The position numbers were made by a program, and so were the translations under genes. Source: JALOOE01 sp964423545 (GTDB lineage Bacteria > Chloroflexota > Anaerolineae > CG2-30-64-16). From it: a DNA stretch of 9,215 nucleotides. The stretch is from contig CAYRFV010000235.1 of assembly GCA_964423545.1 (NCBI GenBank), positions 1 through 9,215 on the forward strand, written 5' to 3'. The notes beneath the pieces are model-generated. The model saw nothing but the letters and a program-made list of their open reading frames with translations, was not told the origin of the DNA and did not search any database. Shown here in pieces: positions 1-6,093 of the stretch; position 1 is the first letter of the stretch, and each line of letters starts with the position of its first letter.

Positions 1-721
1 CGCGCAGCCCGGGGATGCCGCGCGGCCATCCCTTGTCGGCGAAGAGCCGGGCTCGAGCTGCCAGCGCGTCGTCTCGGCTGACGACCAGGCCGCCGTCACC
101 GGTCGTCATCTGCTTGGACTGCTGGAAGCTGAAGCAGCCCAGGTCTCCCAGGGCGCCAGCGAGTCGCCCCCTCGTTGCCGCAAGATGCGCCTGAGCACAG
201 TCCTCGATCACGCGCAGGCCGTGCTGTCGAGCCAGCGCCAGGATCGGATCCATCGCTGCGGGCTGGCCGAAGAGGTGAACCACGATGATCGCCCGCGTCT
301 TGTGGCTGATCTGGCGGACGATCGTCTCCGCCGTGATGTTGCCGGTGCGCGGGTCGACGTCAGCAAACGTCGGCACGAGATTGCAGGCCAGGATAGCGAT
401 GACCGTGCCCATATCGGTGATCGGGCTGGTGATGATCTCGTCGCCAGGCTCCAGGTCCAGCGCGGCCACGGCGGTGTGCAGCGCCGCCGTGCCCGAGGTG
501 ACCGCCAGCGCGTGGGGCAGGCCGAGCATCGCCGCCCAGGCGCGCTCCAGGCCGGCAACCTTGGCGCCGTCGTTGCGATTCAGCGCGCCACAGTCTATCA
601 CTTCCGCCAGCAGACGCTTTTCATCCTCCCCCAGCCGGCGGCCGGAGGCGTTGGCGCAGGTGGGAAACGGCCGGACGCGATAGGGTGCGCCGCCGTCAAT
701 GGCAAGTTCGTCAGCAGTCAT
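1..721 (-). CDS. DegT/DnrJ/EryC1/StrS-family PLP-dependent aminotransferase (3'-truncated by window edge)
   Basis: This is the N-terminal 240 residues of a fold-type I sugar aminotransferase-like protein; the rest lies left of the window. Family members transfer an amino group, usually from glutamate, to a keto sugar or keto-cyclitol using pyridoxal phosphate; a few are dehydratases or regulators. Visible hallmarks are the phosphate-binding SGTAAL (residues 76-81), the conserved DEIITSP segment (94-100), FADVDP (119-124), the cofactor-contacting Asp in IEDCAQAH (172-179), and the Schiff-base Lys203 in FSFQQSKQMTTGDGG (197-211). The intact lysine argues for a true aminotransferase. The family's usual GEGG is GDGG here. 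The ATG at 721 is chosen, but an in-frame GTG at 748 directly abuts the TGA of the upstream isomerase (TGAGTG) and would add nine residues; neither start has a strong Shine-Dalgarno. It lies downstream of the isomerase and is almost certainly co-transcribed with it. The substrate is unknown. Confidence 0.93.
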   Translation of the reverse strand, partial: MTADELAIDGGAPYRVRPFPTCANASGRRLGEDEKRLLAEVIDCGALNRNDGAKVAGLERAWAAMLGLPHALAVTSGTAALHTAVAALDLEPGDEIITSPITDMGTVIAILACNLVPTFADVDPRTGNITAETIVRQISHKTRAIIVVHLFGQPAAMDPILALARQHGLRVIEDCAQAHLAATRGRLAGALGDLGCFSFQQSKQMTTGDGGLVVSRDDALAARARLFADKGWPRGIPGLR

Positions 722-748
722 ATGAACGGTCCGTTCGACGTCGTGCAC

Positions 749-1552
749 TCAAGATACGCGGCCAAGCAGCCCCGCAGCGGCTTCGCGCCACAGCGTGAGC
801 CCTGCTTCGGCCGCCGGTTCCTGGAGCTCATATTCCAGCGCCAGGTCACCGCGATAGCGCAGTTGGTCCAGCTGCGCCAGTATCCAGGGAATATCCAGTT
901 GGCCCTGACCGAGCATGGTGTGCTGGAAGCCCTGCAGCGTGAAGAGGCCATCCTTCAGATGCACATGGGTGATGTACTCTCGCATGACGTGCAGTGCGTA
1001 GCGATAGTCCACCCCGGCGTGCATCAGGTTGCATGGCTCGTACAGCACGCCGAAGTAGCGCGAGCCGACCTTCTGCGCAAGCTCGGCGCACAACGTAGGC
1101 TGGCCCGAGATGCCGCCGCCGTGGTTCTCGAACCCCATGTAGACGCCGTAGGCTGCCGCGTGCTCGATGCTGCGCTGGAACCAGGGCACGATCCGGTCGA
1201 TGCAGGCAGGGGAGTCGTCGCCGGGTCGCACCCGGATCGACCGCGCGCCGAAGAAAGCCGCCAGCTCGATCGCCCGCAGCATGTTGTCCCATTCCTGTCG
1301 CTGCACACCCGGTTCATCGCTGGCGAATCCGGCGCCCACATAGGTGCCCAGGTTGGCAATCTGAACACCGTGCGCGTGCGCCAGCGCTTGCAGCCTCACG
1401 GGGTTGCACTCGGCGGGATCTAGCGAGAAGTGCGGCATGCGCGCCAGGAGATCCACCTTGTGAAATCCTGCCGCGGCGATGATGGCGAGCGCTTCCTCCA
1501 ATGGGCGTTTGTGCAAGGCGATGCTGCAGGCGGAGAGTCGCGAGGGGTCCAT
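749..1552 (-). CDS. Sugar phosphate isomerase/epimerase-like TIM-barrel protein
   Basis: A 267-residue protein of the xylose isomerase-like/AP endonuclease 2 TIM-barrel superfamily, cytosolic and of normal length for the family. Such proteins isomerise or epimerise keto sugars or inositol derivatives with a divalent metal; some are dehydratases. Probable metal ligands are Glu142 in GFENHGGG (140-147), Glu172 in YEPCNLMHAG (171-180), His198 in THVHLKDG (195-202) and Glu240/Glu242 near LALEYELQE. The second site is more often Asp (DPxN), so Glu172 is slightly unusual. GQGQLDIPWIL (215-225) matches the usual GxGxxD turn. The start at 1552 is chosen because an AAGGAG sits 4 nt upstream and the homologous fold begins at RLSACSIAL; the longer in-frame start at 1597 would add 15 unlikely residues. 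It reads away from the nucleotidyltransferase and into the aminotransferase (0-27 bp gap). The specific substrate cannot be assigned. Confidence 0.92.
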   Translation of the reverse strand: MDPSRLSACSIALHKRPLEEALAIIAAAGFHKVDLLARMPHFSLDPAECNPVRLQALAHAHGVQIANLGTYVGAGFASDEPGVQRQEWDNMLRAIELAAFFGARSIRVRPGDDSPACIDRIVPWFQRSIEHAAAYGVYMGFENHGGGISGQPTLCAELAQKVGSRYFGVLYEPCNLMHAGVDYRYALHVMREYITHVHLKDGLFTLQGFQHTMLGQGQLDIPWILAQLDQLRYRGDLALEYELQEPAAEAGLTLWREAAAGLLGRVS

Positions 1553-1556
1553 GGTG

Positions 1557-1562
1557 CTCCTT
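1557..1562 (-). promoter_or_regulatory. Ribosome binding site that fixes the isomerase start
   Basis: AAGGAG on the minus strand, 4 nt before the ATG at 1552. It supports that start over the upstream in-frame ATG at 1597, which would place this motif inside the coding region. Confidence 0.75.
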
Positions 1563-1624
1563 CGATCCCAAGGGTGGTTGAGTTGTCGACTGCGCATCAG
1601 GCCGGTGCGGGCCGGCGCCGCAGG

Positions 1625-1630
1625 ATGATA
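1625..1630 (-). promoter_or_regulatory. Possible -10 element for the isomerase-aminotransferase unit
   Basis: TATCAT on the minus strand is a 5/6 match to TATAAT, placed about 73 bp upstream of the isomerase ATG in the divergent gap. No convincing -35 lies 16-18 bp upstream of it; the nearest candidate, TTTAGG, sits at a poor distance. This is only a weak suggestion of where transcription of the left block begins. Confidence 0.25.
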
Positions 1631-1672
1631 CCACGAAGCGCGGGCTTTGCCTAAACTGCATGCACCACTTAA

Positions 1673-1701
1673 TTGCGGAATGCCGCGCTTTCATTGATAA
1701 T
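1673..1701 (+). promoter_or_regulatory. Sigma-70-like promoter for the nucleotidyltransferase gene
   Basis: TTGCGG (1673-1678) is followed by exactly 17 bp and then GATAAT (1696-1701), a 5/6 match to the -10 consensus; the -35 matches only its strong TTG half. The stretch is visibly AT-richer than its surroundings and lies 39 bp before the start codon. A small inverted repeat, GCGG-AATG-CCGC, overlaps the -35 and the start of the spacer and could be an operator, but it is short enough to be chance. Confidence 0.5.
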
Positions 1702-1723
1702 GTGGGGGTCAAACGTCTTACCT

Positions 1724-1730
1724 GAGGGAG
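1724..1730 (+). promoter_or_regulatory. Ribosome binding site of the nucleotidyltransferase
   Basis: GAGGGAG, 10 nt before the ATG at 1741. The core GAGG is good although the spacing is a little long. No alternative in-frame start lies upstream in the AT-richer promoter region. Confidence 0.55.
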
Positions 1731-1740
1731 TGAGTTATCG

Positions 1741-2658
1741 ATGTCCGATCCGACCCTTCTCGTTCTCGCTGCCGGCATCGGCAGTCGCTACGGCGGCCTG
1801 AAGCAGGCCGATCCGGTGGGCCCGAACGGCGAGCTGATCATCCACTACTCCGTTTACGATGCACTGCGCGCCGGCTTCGGCCGGATCGTCTTTCTGATCC
1901 GGCGCGATATCGAGGAGACCTTTCGCGAGCGCATCGGCCGCGATGTAGAGCGCCGGGTCGATGTGACCTATGCGTTCCAGGAACTCGACAACCTGCCGCC
2001 TGGATTCAGCGCACCCGAAGGACGCGTCAAACCGTGGGGTACAGGGCATGCCGTGCTCTGCTGCCGCGAGGTCGTGACCACCAACTTCGCGGCCATCAAT
2101 GCCGACGATTTCTACGGCGCTGAATCGTACCGCGTGCTGGCCGATCACCTGAAGTCGGTCCAGGATGCTCCGGCTGTTCATCACTACAGCATGGTGGGCT
2201 ACATCCTCCGTAACACGCTCTCGGAGCACGGGCACGTGGCGCGGGGCGTTTGCCAGGTCCGTCCCGACGGCCATCTCCAGGCGATCAAAGAGCGCCTGCA
2301 CATCGAACCGTTCAGTGATGGGATCAAGTTTCGCGAGGACGACGGGAGCTGGACCCCGGTGTCGGGAGAGACTGTTGTCTCAATGAACATGTGGGGCTTC
2401 ACGCCGAGCTTCTTCGATGAGCTGGCCATGCGCTTCCCGCGCTTTCTGGCGCAGAGTGCCGCCAACCCTCTGAAGGCCGAGTTCCTGTTGCCTGATATCG
2501 TGGGAGAGCTGGTGCAGGAGGGCCGGACGCAGGTCAAGGTGCTTCCCACCCCGGAGCGCTGGTTCGGCGTCACCTACCAGGCCGACCGCCCGCGCGTACA
2601 AGCAGCTGTGCGCGAGTTAGTCGCCCAGGGCAAATACCCGGCGCATCTTTGGGGATAG
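1741..2658 (+). CDS. Sugar-phosphate nucleotidyltransferase-like protein (NTP_transferase fold)
   Basis: A 305-residue cytosolic protein with the GT-A/Rossmann-like fold of sugar-1-phosphate nucleotidylyltransferases, which join an NTP and a sugar phosphate to give an NDP-sugar and pyrophosphate. The N-terminal nucleotide-binding signature is LVLAAGIGSRYGGLKQ (7-22), with the conserved Gly-rich loop, Arg16 and Lys21. A second substrate-loop motif is WGTGHAVLCC (99-108), and the metal-binding region is INADDFYG (119-126). The C-terminal part (about 190-305) has no left-handed beta-helix repeat, so this is a short, single-domain-type member. Its GGLKQ form is typical of a subgroup that is mostly annotated only as nucleotidyltransferase, so sugar and base specificity are open. 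It is monocistronic, with its own promoter upstream and a hairpin terminator downstream, and is divergent from the isomerase-aminotransferase pair, with which it may share a pathway (inference). Confidence 0.9.
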   Translation: MSDPTLLVLAAGIGSRYGGLKQADPVGPNGELIIHYSVYDALRAGFGRIVFLIRRDIEETFRERIGRDVERRVDVTYAFQELDNLPPGFSAPEGRVKPWGTGHAVLCCREVVTTNFAAINADDFYGAESYRVLADHLKSVQDAPAVHHYSMVGYILRNTLSEHGHVARGVCQVRPDGHLQAIKERLHIEPFSDGIKFREDDGSWTPVSGETVVSMNMWGFTPSFFDELAMRFPRFLAQSAANPLKAEFLLPDIVGELVQEGRTQVKVLPTPERWFGVTYQADRPRVQAAVRELVAQGKYPAHLWG

Positions 2659-2672
2659 ACGTGCGCCCCCGA

Positions 2673-2727
2673 CATCGGCAAGGCTGCAGCGGCCCGATGT
2701 GACGGGGCCGCTGCGGCCTTGCCGGTG
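2673..2727. terminator. Bidirectional hairpin between convergent genes
   Basis: The core stem pairs 2677-2695 with 2705-2723 (19 bp, one T-G mismatch that becomes a U-G wobble in RNA) around a 9-nt loop. It extends outward for four more pairs (CATC/GGTG, one wobble) to about 23 bp. It starts 14 bp after the nucleotidyltransferase stop and ends 6 bp before the larA-like stop, so it suits both transcripts. Neither side carries a T-tract, so it is not a textbook intrinsic terminator; it may still terminate transcription or protect both 3' ends. Confidence 0.7.
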
Positions 2728-2733
2728 CAGGTA

Positions 2734-3990
2734 TCAGAACACCGGCAGCAGATCGCCTGCGTGGCGCAGCACGATGATCGACGCGTTAGGCCCCTTCGCC
2801 TCCAGGGCTCGATCGAGCGCTTCCTGGGCGCTGCCGGCGCTCAGGAAGCCGAGTCGCACGGCGTCCTGCGGCGAGACCCCTGACGAAATCAGAAAGCCGC
2901 GGCCGCGATCTACGATGACCTCGCTTGCCTGGATCATGTGCGCGGCGACGCTCTTGTTGATCAGCCCCTGCTGCATCATCGCTTCCACCACCGCCAGCGG
3001 CCGGTAGCCGTATTCCAACACCTCGGGATGGCTGACCGAGACCCCCTCCGGGCAGGAAGCGACCTGGATCACGATCCCACCGTCCTTCATGACGATGCCT
3101 GCCGGTGTGATCGCCTTGATGGCCTGCCAGTACTCGATATCGGCGCCGAAGGAGTCGAAGAGGACGATGTCGGCCGGACCCGGCACGCGTACGCCGTAAT
3201 GGCTCGCCGCCATCCGGCATCCGGCGCGATGCGCCCGCACCGGATGACCGGCGACCAGGTCGACCACCCTGCCAGCCTCGTCGAGCACGGCATCCACGAT
3301 GTAGTCCAGGCCGGTCTTGAGCGCCATCTCATCGATGATCGCCCGCACCGGGTTCTCGGCATGGCCGTAGAGCGCGCGCGGCGGAATGCCGTACATCGCC
3401 CAATGCATATCTCCGCAGGTCGCCTCGGTGGTGATGCCGGGGATGACGATCTTGCCGCCGCCGGAGAAGCCGGCGACGGCATGCGGGAAGATCGCGCCGA
3501 TGCCGATGATATGATCGGCCCATTGCGCGGCCTTGTTGGCGTAGATCGGCACGCCGCTCGTGGATTCGCCTACCAGGAACATGTCCTCCAGCGCTTCCCA
3601 GTGATGATTGGTCACTGAGAAACGCCGCATCACTTGTGCGCCCACCTTGGCGGTGAGCTCCGCCTCGGTCATACGGCGGTGCGTGCCCAGGCTGATGAGC
3701 ACGCGGATATCGTCATCGGGCGCCCCGGCCGCACGCAGCTCTTCGAGAATGTAGGGCAAGATGCGATGAGCGGGCGTGGCGCGCGTTACATCGTCGGCCA
3801 GCAAAAGAATGTGCTCCCCTGGCTTGATCATTTCACGCAGCCGCGGCGCGCCGATCGGGCTGCGAAGAGCGTCGGCGATGATTGCATCTTCCGGTCGGTC
3901 GCAGTGGGGGTGCGCCTGGAAGACGCCCATCAGGTTACGGTCGGGAAGGGTGACGGCGCCGGCGAACTCATAGGGAAAGCGATAGTCCAT
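2734..3990 (-). CDS. LarA-family nickel-pincer nucleotide-dependent racemase/epimerase
   Basis: A 418-residue LarA/DUF2088 homologue. Characterised members interconvert 2-hydroxy acid stereoisomers (lactate, malate, phenyllactate, sugar acids) by transferring a hydride to and from a nickel-pincer nucleotide covalently bound to lysine. Candidate active-site residues are Arg70 in DDVTRATP, His104 in GTHRRM, His170 and Lys180 in PHAVAGFSGGGK, His196 in GDMHW, and Gln289/Lys292 in YWQAIK. The His-His-Lys-His spacing (66, 10, 16) equals that recalled for Lactiplantibacillus LarA (H108, H174, K184, H200), so the cofactor site looks complete. The ATG at 3990 lies 4 nt after the TGA of the glycosidase gene, with GGGTGA overlapping that stop as a weak Shine-Dalgarno, implying translational coupling. 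A longer start at 4014 would overlap the upstream gene. The cofactor genes larB, larC and larE are absent from the window. Its context suggests a sugar acid substrate rather than lactate. Confidence 0.93.
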   Translation of the reverse strand: MDYRFPYEFAGAVTLPDRNLMGVFQAHPHCDRPEDAIIADALRSPIGAPRLREMIKPGEHILLLADDVTRATPAHRILPYILEELRAAGAPDDDIRVLISLGTHRRMTEAELTAKVGAQVMRRFSVTNHHWEALEDMFLVGESTSGVPIYANKAAQWADHIIGIGAIFPHAVAGFSGGGKIVIPGITTEATCGDMHWAMYGIPPRALYGHAENPVRAIIDEMALKTGLDYIVDAVLDEAGRVVDLVAGHPVRAHRAGCRMAASHYGVRVPGPADIVLFDSFGADIEYWQAIKAITPAGIVMKDGGIVIQVASCPEGVSVSHPEVLEYGYRPLAVVEAMMQQGLINKSVAAHMIQASEVIVDRGRGFLISSGVSPQDAVRLGFLSAGSAQEALDRALEAKGPNASIIVLRHAGDLLPVF

Positions 3991-3994
3991 GTGG

Positions 3995-6004
3995 TCACCC
4001 GGTTTCGCGCGCATACTCGAACACCACCGCCTGGTGCCCCTGTATCCTCGGCGTCGACACGCTCACCGCCCCATCTGCGGCCGTCATGGCGAGGGGAGTG
4101 TGTCCGGGGACCAGGTAGGCCACCCTGACCGTCTGCGGCACGCGCACGGTCAGCGGCACGTCATAGAGCGTCGGCAGATCCTCGATGACCAGGCAGCGGC
4201 CGCGCTGCAGCGGCGCTCCATACAGCAGGTGGGCGATATAACGGTGATGCTGCGGCTGGTGCATCAGACTCACGCGACCGGCGCTGGGAAGAGACGTTTG
4301 AACCATCGGCCGGCCGTAGACCAAGGCCAGCGCGTTGGCGAAGAGATCGCGGTGCACGCGGGCGCCGTGCTCGTGGTACAGCTTGCCCAGACGATGCGGC
4401 AGGAAGACGATGCGACCGTTGCGCAGAGCGGCGGGATGGGCGGCCTTCTCCAGCCGGTAGGGCGTGTTCTGGTGCGAGCAGAAGTGGCCGTAGGTGCGGG
4501 TGAAGTACGGCTCCTGGATGGCGGCGAGCACCTCGACGCCTGAACGCGGGGTCATGCGCAGTGCGGCGTCATAGTTGAGGAATGGGCTGGCGGGCAGGTT
4601 GTGCCGCAGCAGCTCGCCCACGACCGTAAAATCGTCATCATAGAGGGCCGGCCCCACATAGTCCGCCCCGACGTCGATCAGAAAGCGCTGCTTCAGCTCA
4701 TCCAGAGCACTCTCGCCCAACACCAGCAGGCTGCCGCCGTCCGCGACGTATGCATTCAGCTTCGCCGCCTCTTCGGCGCTCAGACAGGCCGCCCCTGGCA
4801 AGACGATCGCTGCGAACGCCTTAAGGTCTCGAGCAGGATCCACCACAAGGAAATCGGTCTGGGTCTCCAACAGCATGACCGCCGCACCTTCGTCGTCCGG
4901 CTTCGAGTTGGAGAACCAAAGGCCCAGATTCGCGGCCGGGATGGCGTCCAGCCCATATGCTTCGATCTGTTCGATGTACTCGAACGCCCGGCCGATATTC
5001 GCGTAGGTCGCCATGTCCATCTCCCCGGACGGATGGAGCTGGTCGCCAAAATTGCATGCCGCGCCGAAAGCAAGCATCGAGCCGGCCTCGAAGCGGAGCG
5101 CATCCGGGTGCTTGAAGCCGCCGAACTCACCCCAACTGGTGTGGAACTTGCCGCTCATCGCAATCAGCGGCTTGCCCGTGTTGTGGAAGAACTTGGCGCG
5201 CAGCGGCAGTTTGTCGTAGCCGCCCCAGGTGGTGGGCAGATCCTCCAGCTCCTGCTGCGAGTTGTCGTCGAACAGCCGCGCCTTGACGTTGCGGCCGCGC
5301 GTGTCGGGATGGAGGATCGTCGTGCCGTTGAAGTAGACGGTCGCTTCAGGATGATAACGATAGAGGATCTTTTTGCACTCGGCCATGAAGCGGCGCCATT
5401 TGGCCGCCCCATACTGAAAGACCGCCTCCGGATCGGCCACATCATAGCCGCCGACAGCCATCTCGCGGCGGCAGTTCGCGCAGTAGCACGGCGGCCCGCC
5501 GGTGATGTCGTACCATAGGCCGTCGGTGGGGTAGCGCTGGCAGATCTCCTCCGTCTGGCGCAACATCAGGTCGAGGTAACCGCCGCTGGGACACATGAAT
5601 TGCCAGGCGAAATTCGGCTTTCGATCCTCCGCTTTGGCGTTGTCGTCCCAATTCGTCGCCGCAATGCCACCGTCTTCGCGACGCACGCACCATTCGGGGT
5701 GGGCGACTGCATCGTGCACCGACCAGCCGACCGTGTAGTAGATCGGCGCGCGCACCCCGATCTCGTGACAGGCCTCGATCTGGCTGCCCAGCAGGTCCAG
5801 TTTCAGCGTTGGATGGGGTGCACCCACCTGGGTCGGATAGTAGCTCCAGCCGTGATGGCACTTCGCGAAGATGTTGATCCAGTTGACGCGACCGAGCCGG
5901 AGCGCGTCCTGCCACTGGCTCTTGTCGAAGCGGGCTCCGACATCCGGGATGAGCTCGGAGGTATGGAAATCCAGGTGAACCTGGCGGGCGAAGATGGGAA
6001 GCAT
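3995..6004 (-). CDS. Putative glycoside hydrolase, GHL6-like TIM barrel with GATase-like (beta-galactosidase trimerisation) domain
   Basis: A 669-residue protein resembling the hypothetical glycosyl hydrolase 6 group, related in architecture to GH29/GH42-type enzymes. Residues 1-350 look like a TIM barrel: RQVHLDFHTSE near the N-terminus (7-17), KCHHGWSYYPT (48-58), and DGLWYDITGG (161-170), where Asp166 is at a position like the GH29 nucleophile. CYCANC (173-178) follows at once, a CxCxxC cluster that may bind metal. Residues about 390-435 (AIVLPGAACLSAEEAAKL, then YVADGGSLLVLG) match the class I glutamine amidotransferase-like domain found as the trimerisation domain of GH42 enzymes. The C-terminus (about 560-669) looks like a beta-sandwich. 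There is no signal peptide, so it is probably cytosolic. ATG 6004 is chosen for its AGGAGA 6 nt upstream; the open frame extends to 6079 without a comparable site. It sits between GH4 and larA. Activity is unproven. Confidence 0.85.
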   Translation of the reverse strand: MLPIFARQVHLDFHTSELIPDVGARFDKSQWQDALRLGRVNWINIFAKCHHGWSYYPTQVGAPHPTLKLDLLGSQIEACHEIGVRAPIYYTVGWSVHDAVAHPEWCVRREDGGIAATNWDDNAKAEDRKPNFAWQFMCPSGGYLDLMLRQTEEICQRYPTDGLWYDITGGPPCYCANCRREMAVGGYDVADPEAVFQYGAAKWRRFMAECKKILYRYHPEATVYFNGTTILHPDTRGRNVKARLFDDNSQQELEDLPTTWGGYDKLPLRAKFFHNTGKPLIAMSGKFHTSWGEFGGFKHPDALRFEAGSMLAFGAACNFGDQLHPSGEMDMATYANIGRAFEYIEQIEAYGLDAIPAANLGLWFSNSKPDDEGAAVMLLETQTDFLVVDPARDLKAFAAIVLPGAACLSAEEAAKLNAYVADGGSLLVLGESALDELKQRFLIDVGADYVGPALYDDDFTVVGELLRHNLPASPFLNYDAALRMTPRSGVEVLAAIQEPYFTRTYGHFCSHQNTPYRLEKAAHPAALRNGRIVFLPHRLGKLYHEHGARVHRDLFANALALVYGRPMVQTSLPSAGRVSLMHQPQHHRYIAHLLYGAPLQRGRCLVIEDLPTLYDVPLTVRVPQTVRVAYLVPGHTPLAMTAADGAVSVSTPRIQGHQAVVFEYARETG

Positions 6005-6010
6005 CAACGG

Positions 6011-6016
6011 TCTCCT
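6011..6016 (-). promoter_or_regulatory. Ribosome binding site that fixes the GHL6-like start
   Basis: AGGAGA on the minus strand, 6 nt before the ATG at 6004. It rules in favour of this start rather than the longer frame opening at 6079, whose extra 25 residues look unlike protein of this family. Confidence 0.75.
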
Positions 6017-6033
6017 GTAAGCGGGCTCGAGAC

Positions 6034-6086
6034 GTGAAACATGCATCGGTGAGGACGCTCTCGACGGCTCACGCACCACGTTTCAC
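6034..6086. repeat. Nested inverted repeat in the GH4-GHL6 intergenic gap
   Basis: GTGAAAC (6034-6040) pairs with GTTTCAC (6080-6086), and inside it GTGAG (6049-6053) pairs with CTCAC (6068-6072). The hairpin would fill much of the 89-bp gap, just 5' of the GHL6-like Shine-Dalgarno on the mRNA. It could be an mRNA-processing or attenuation structure, or an operator. The arms are short, so chance is possible. Confidence 0.35.
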
Positions 6087-6093
6087 TCATCAG

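Noticed and set aside
185..1423. Long plus-strand open frame (412 codons) opposite the aminotransferase and isomerase
   Set aside because: Its translation is rich in Arg, His, Gln and Val with no domain pattern, and it spans two well-supported minus-strand genes. It is an antisense shadow produced by GC-rich codon use.
1735..2301. Minus-strand open frame inside the nucleotidyltransferase region
   Set aside because: It lies opposite the strongly supported nucleotidyltransferase signature region and would read over the mapped promoter side; no motif.
4601..5518. Plus-strand open frame (305 codons) opposite the GHL6-like gene
   Set aside because: It lies entirely inside a gene with clear family motifs, and its translation shows no recognisable motif.
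3995..6004. CxCxxC cluster as evidence for a ferredoxin or radical-SAM domain
   Set aside because: Only three closely spaced cysteines occur, in a TIM-barrel glycosidase context; neither the CxxxCxxC radical-SAM pattern nor a ferredoxin CxxCxxC pattern is present.
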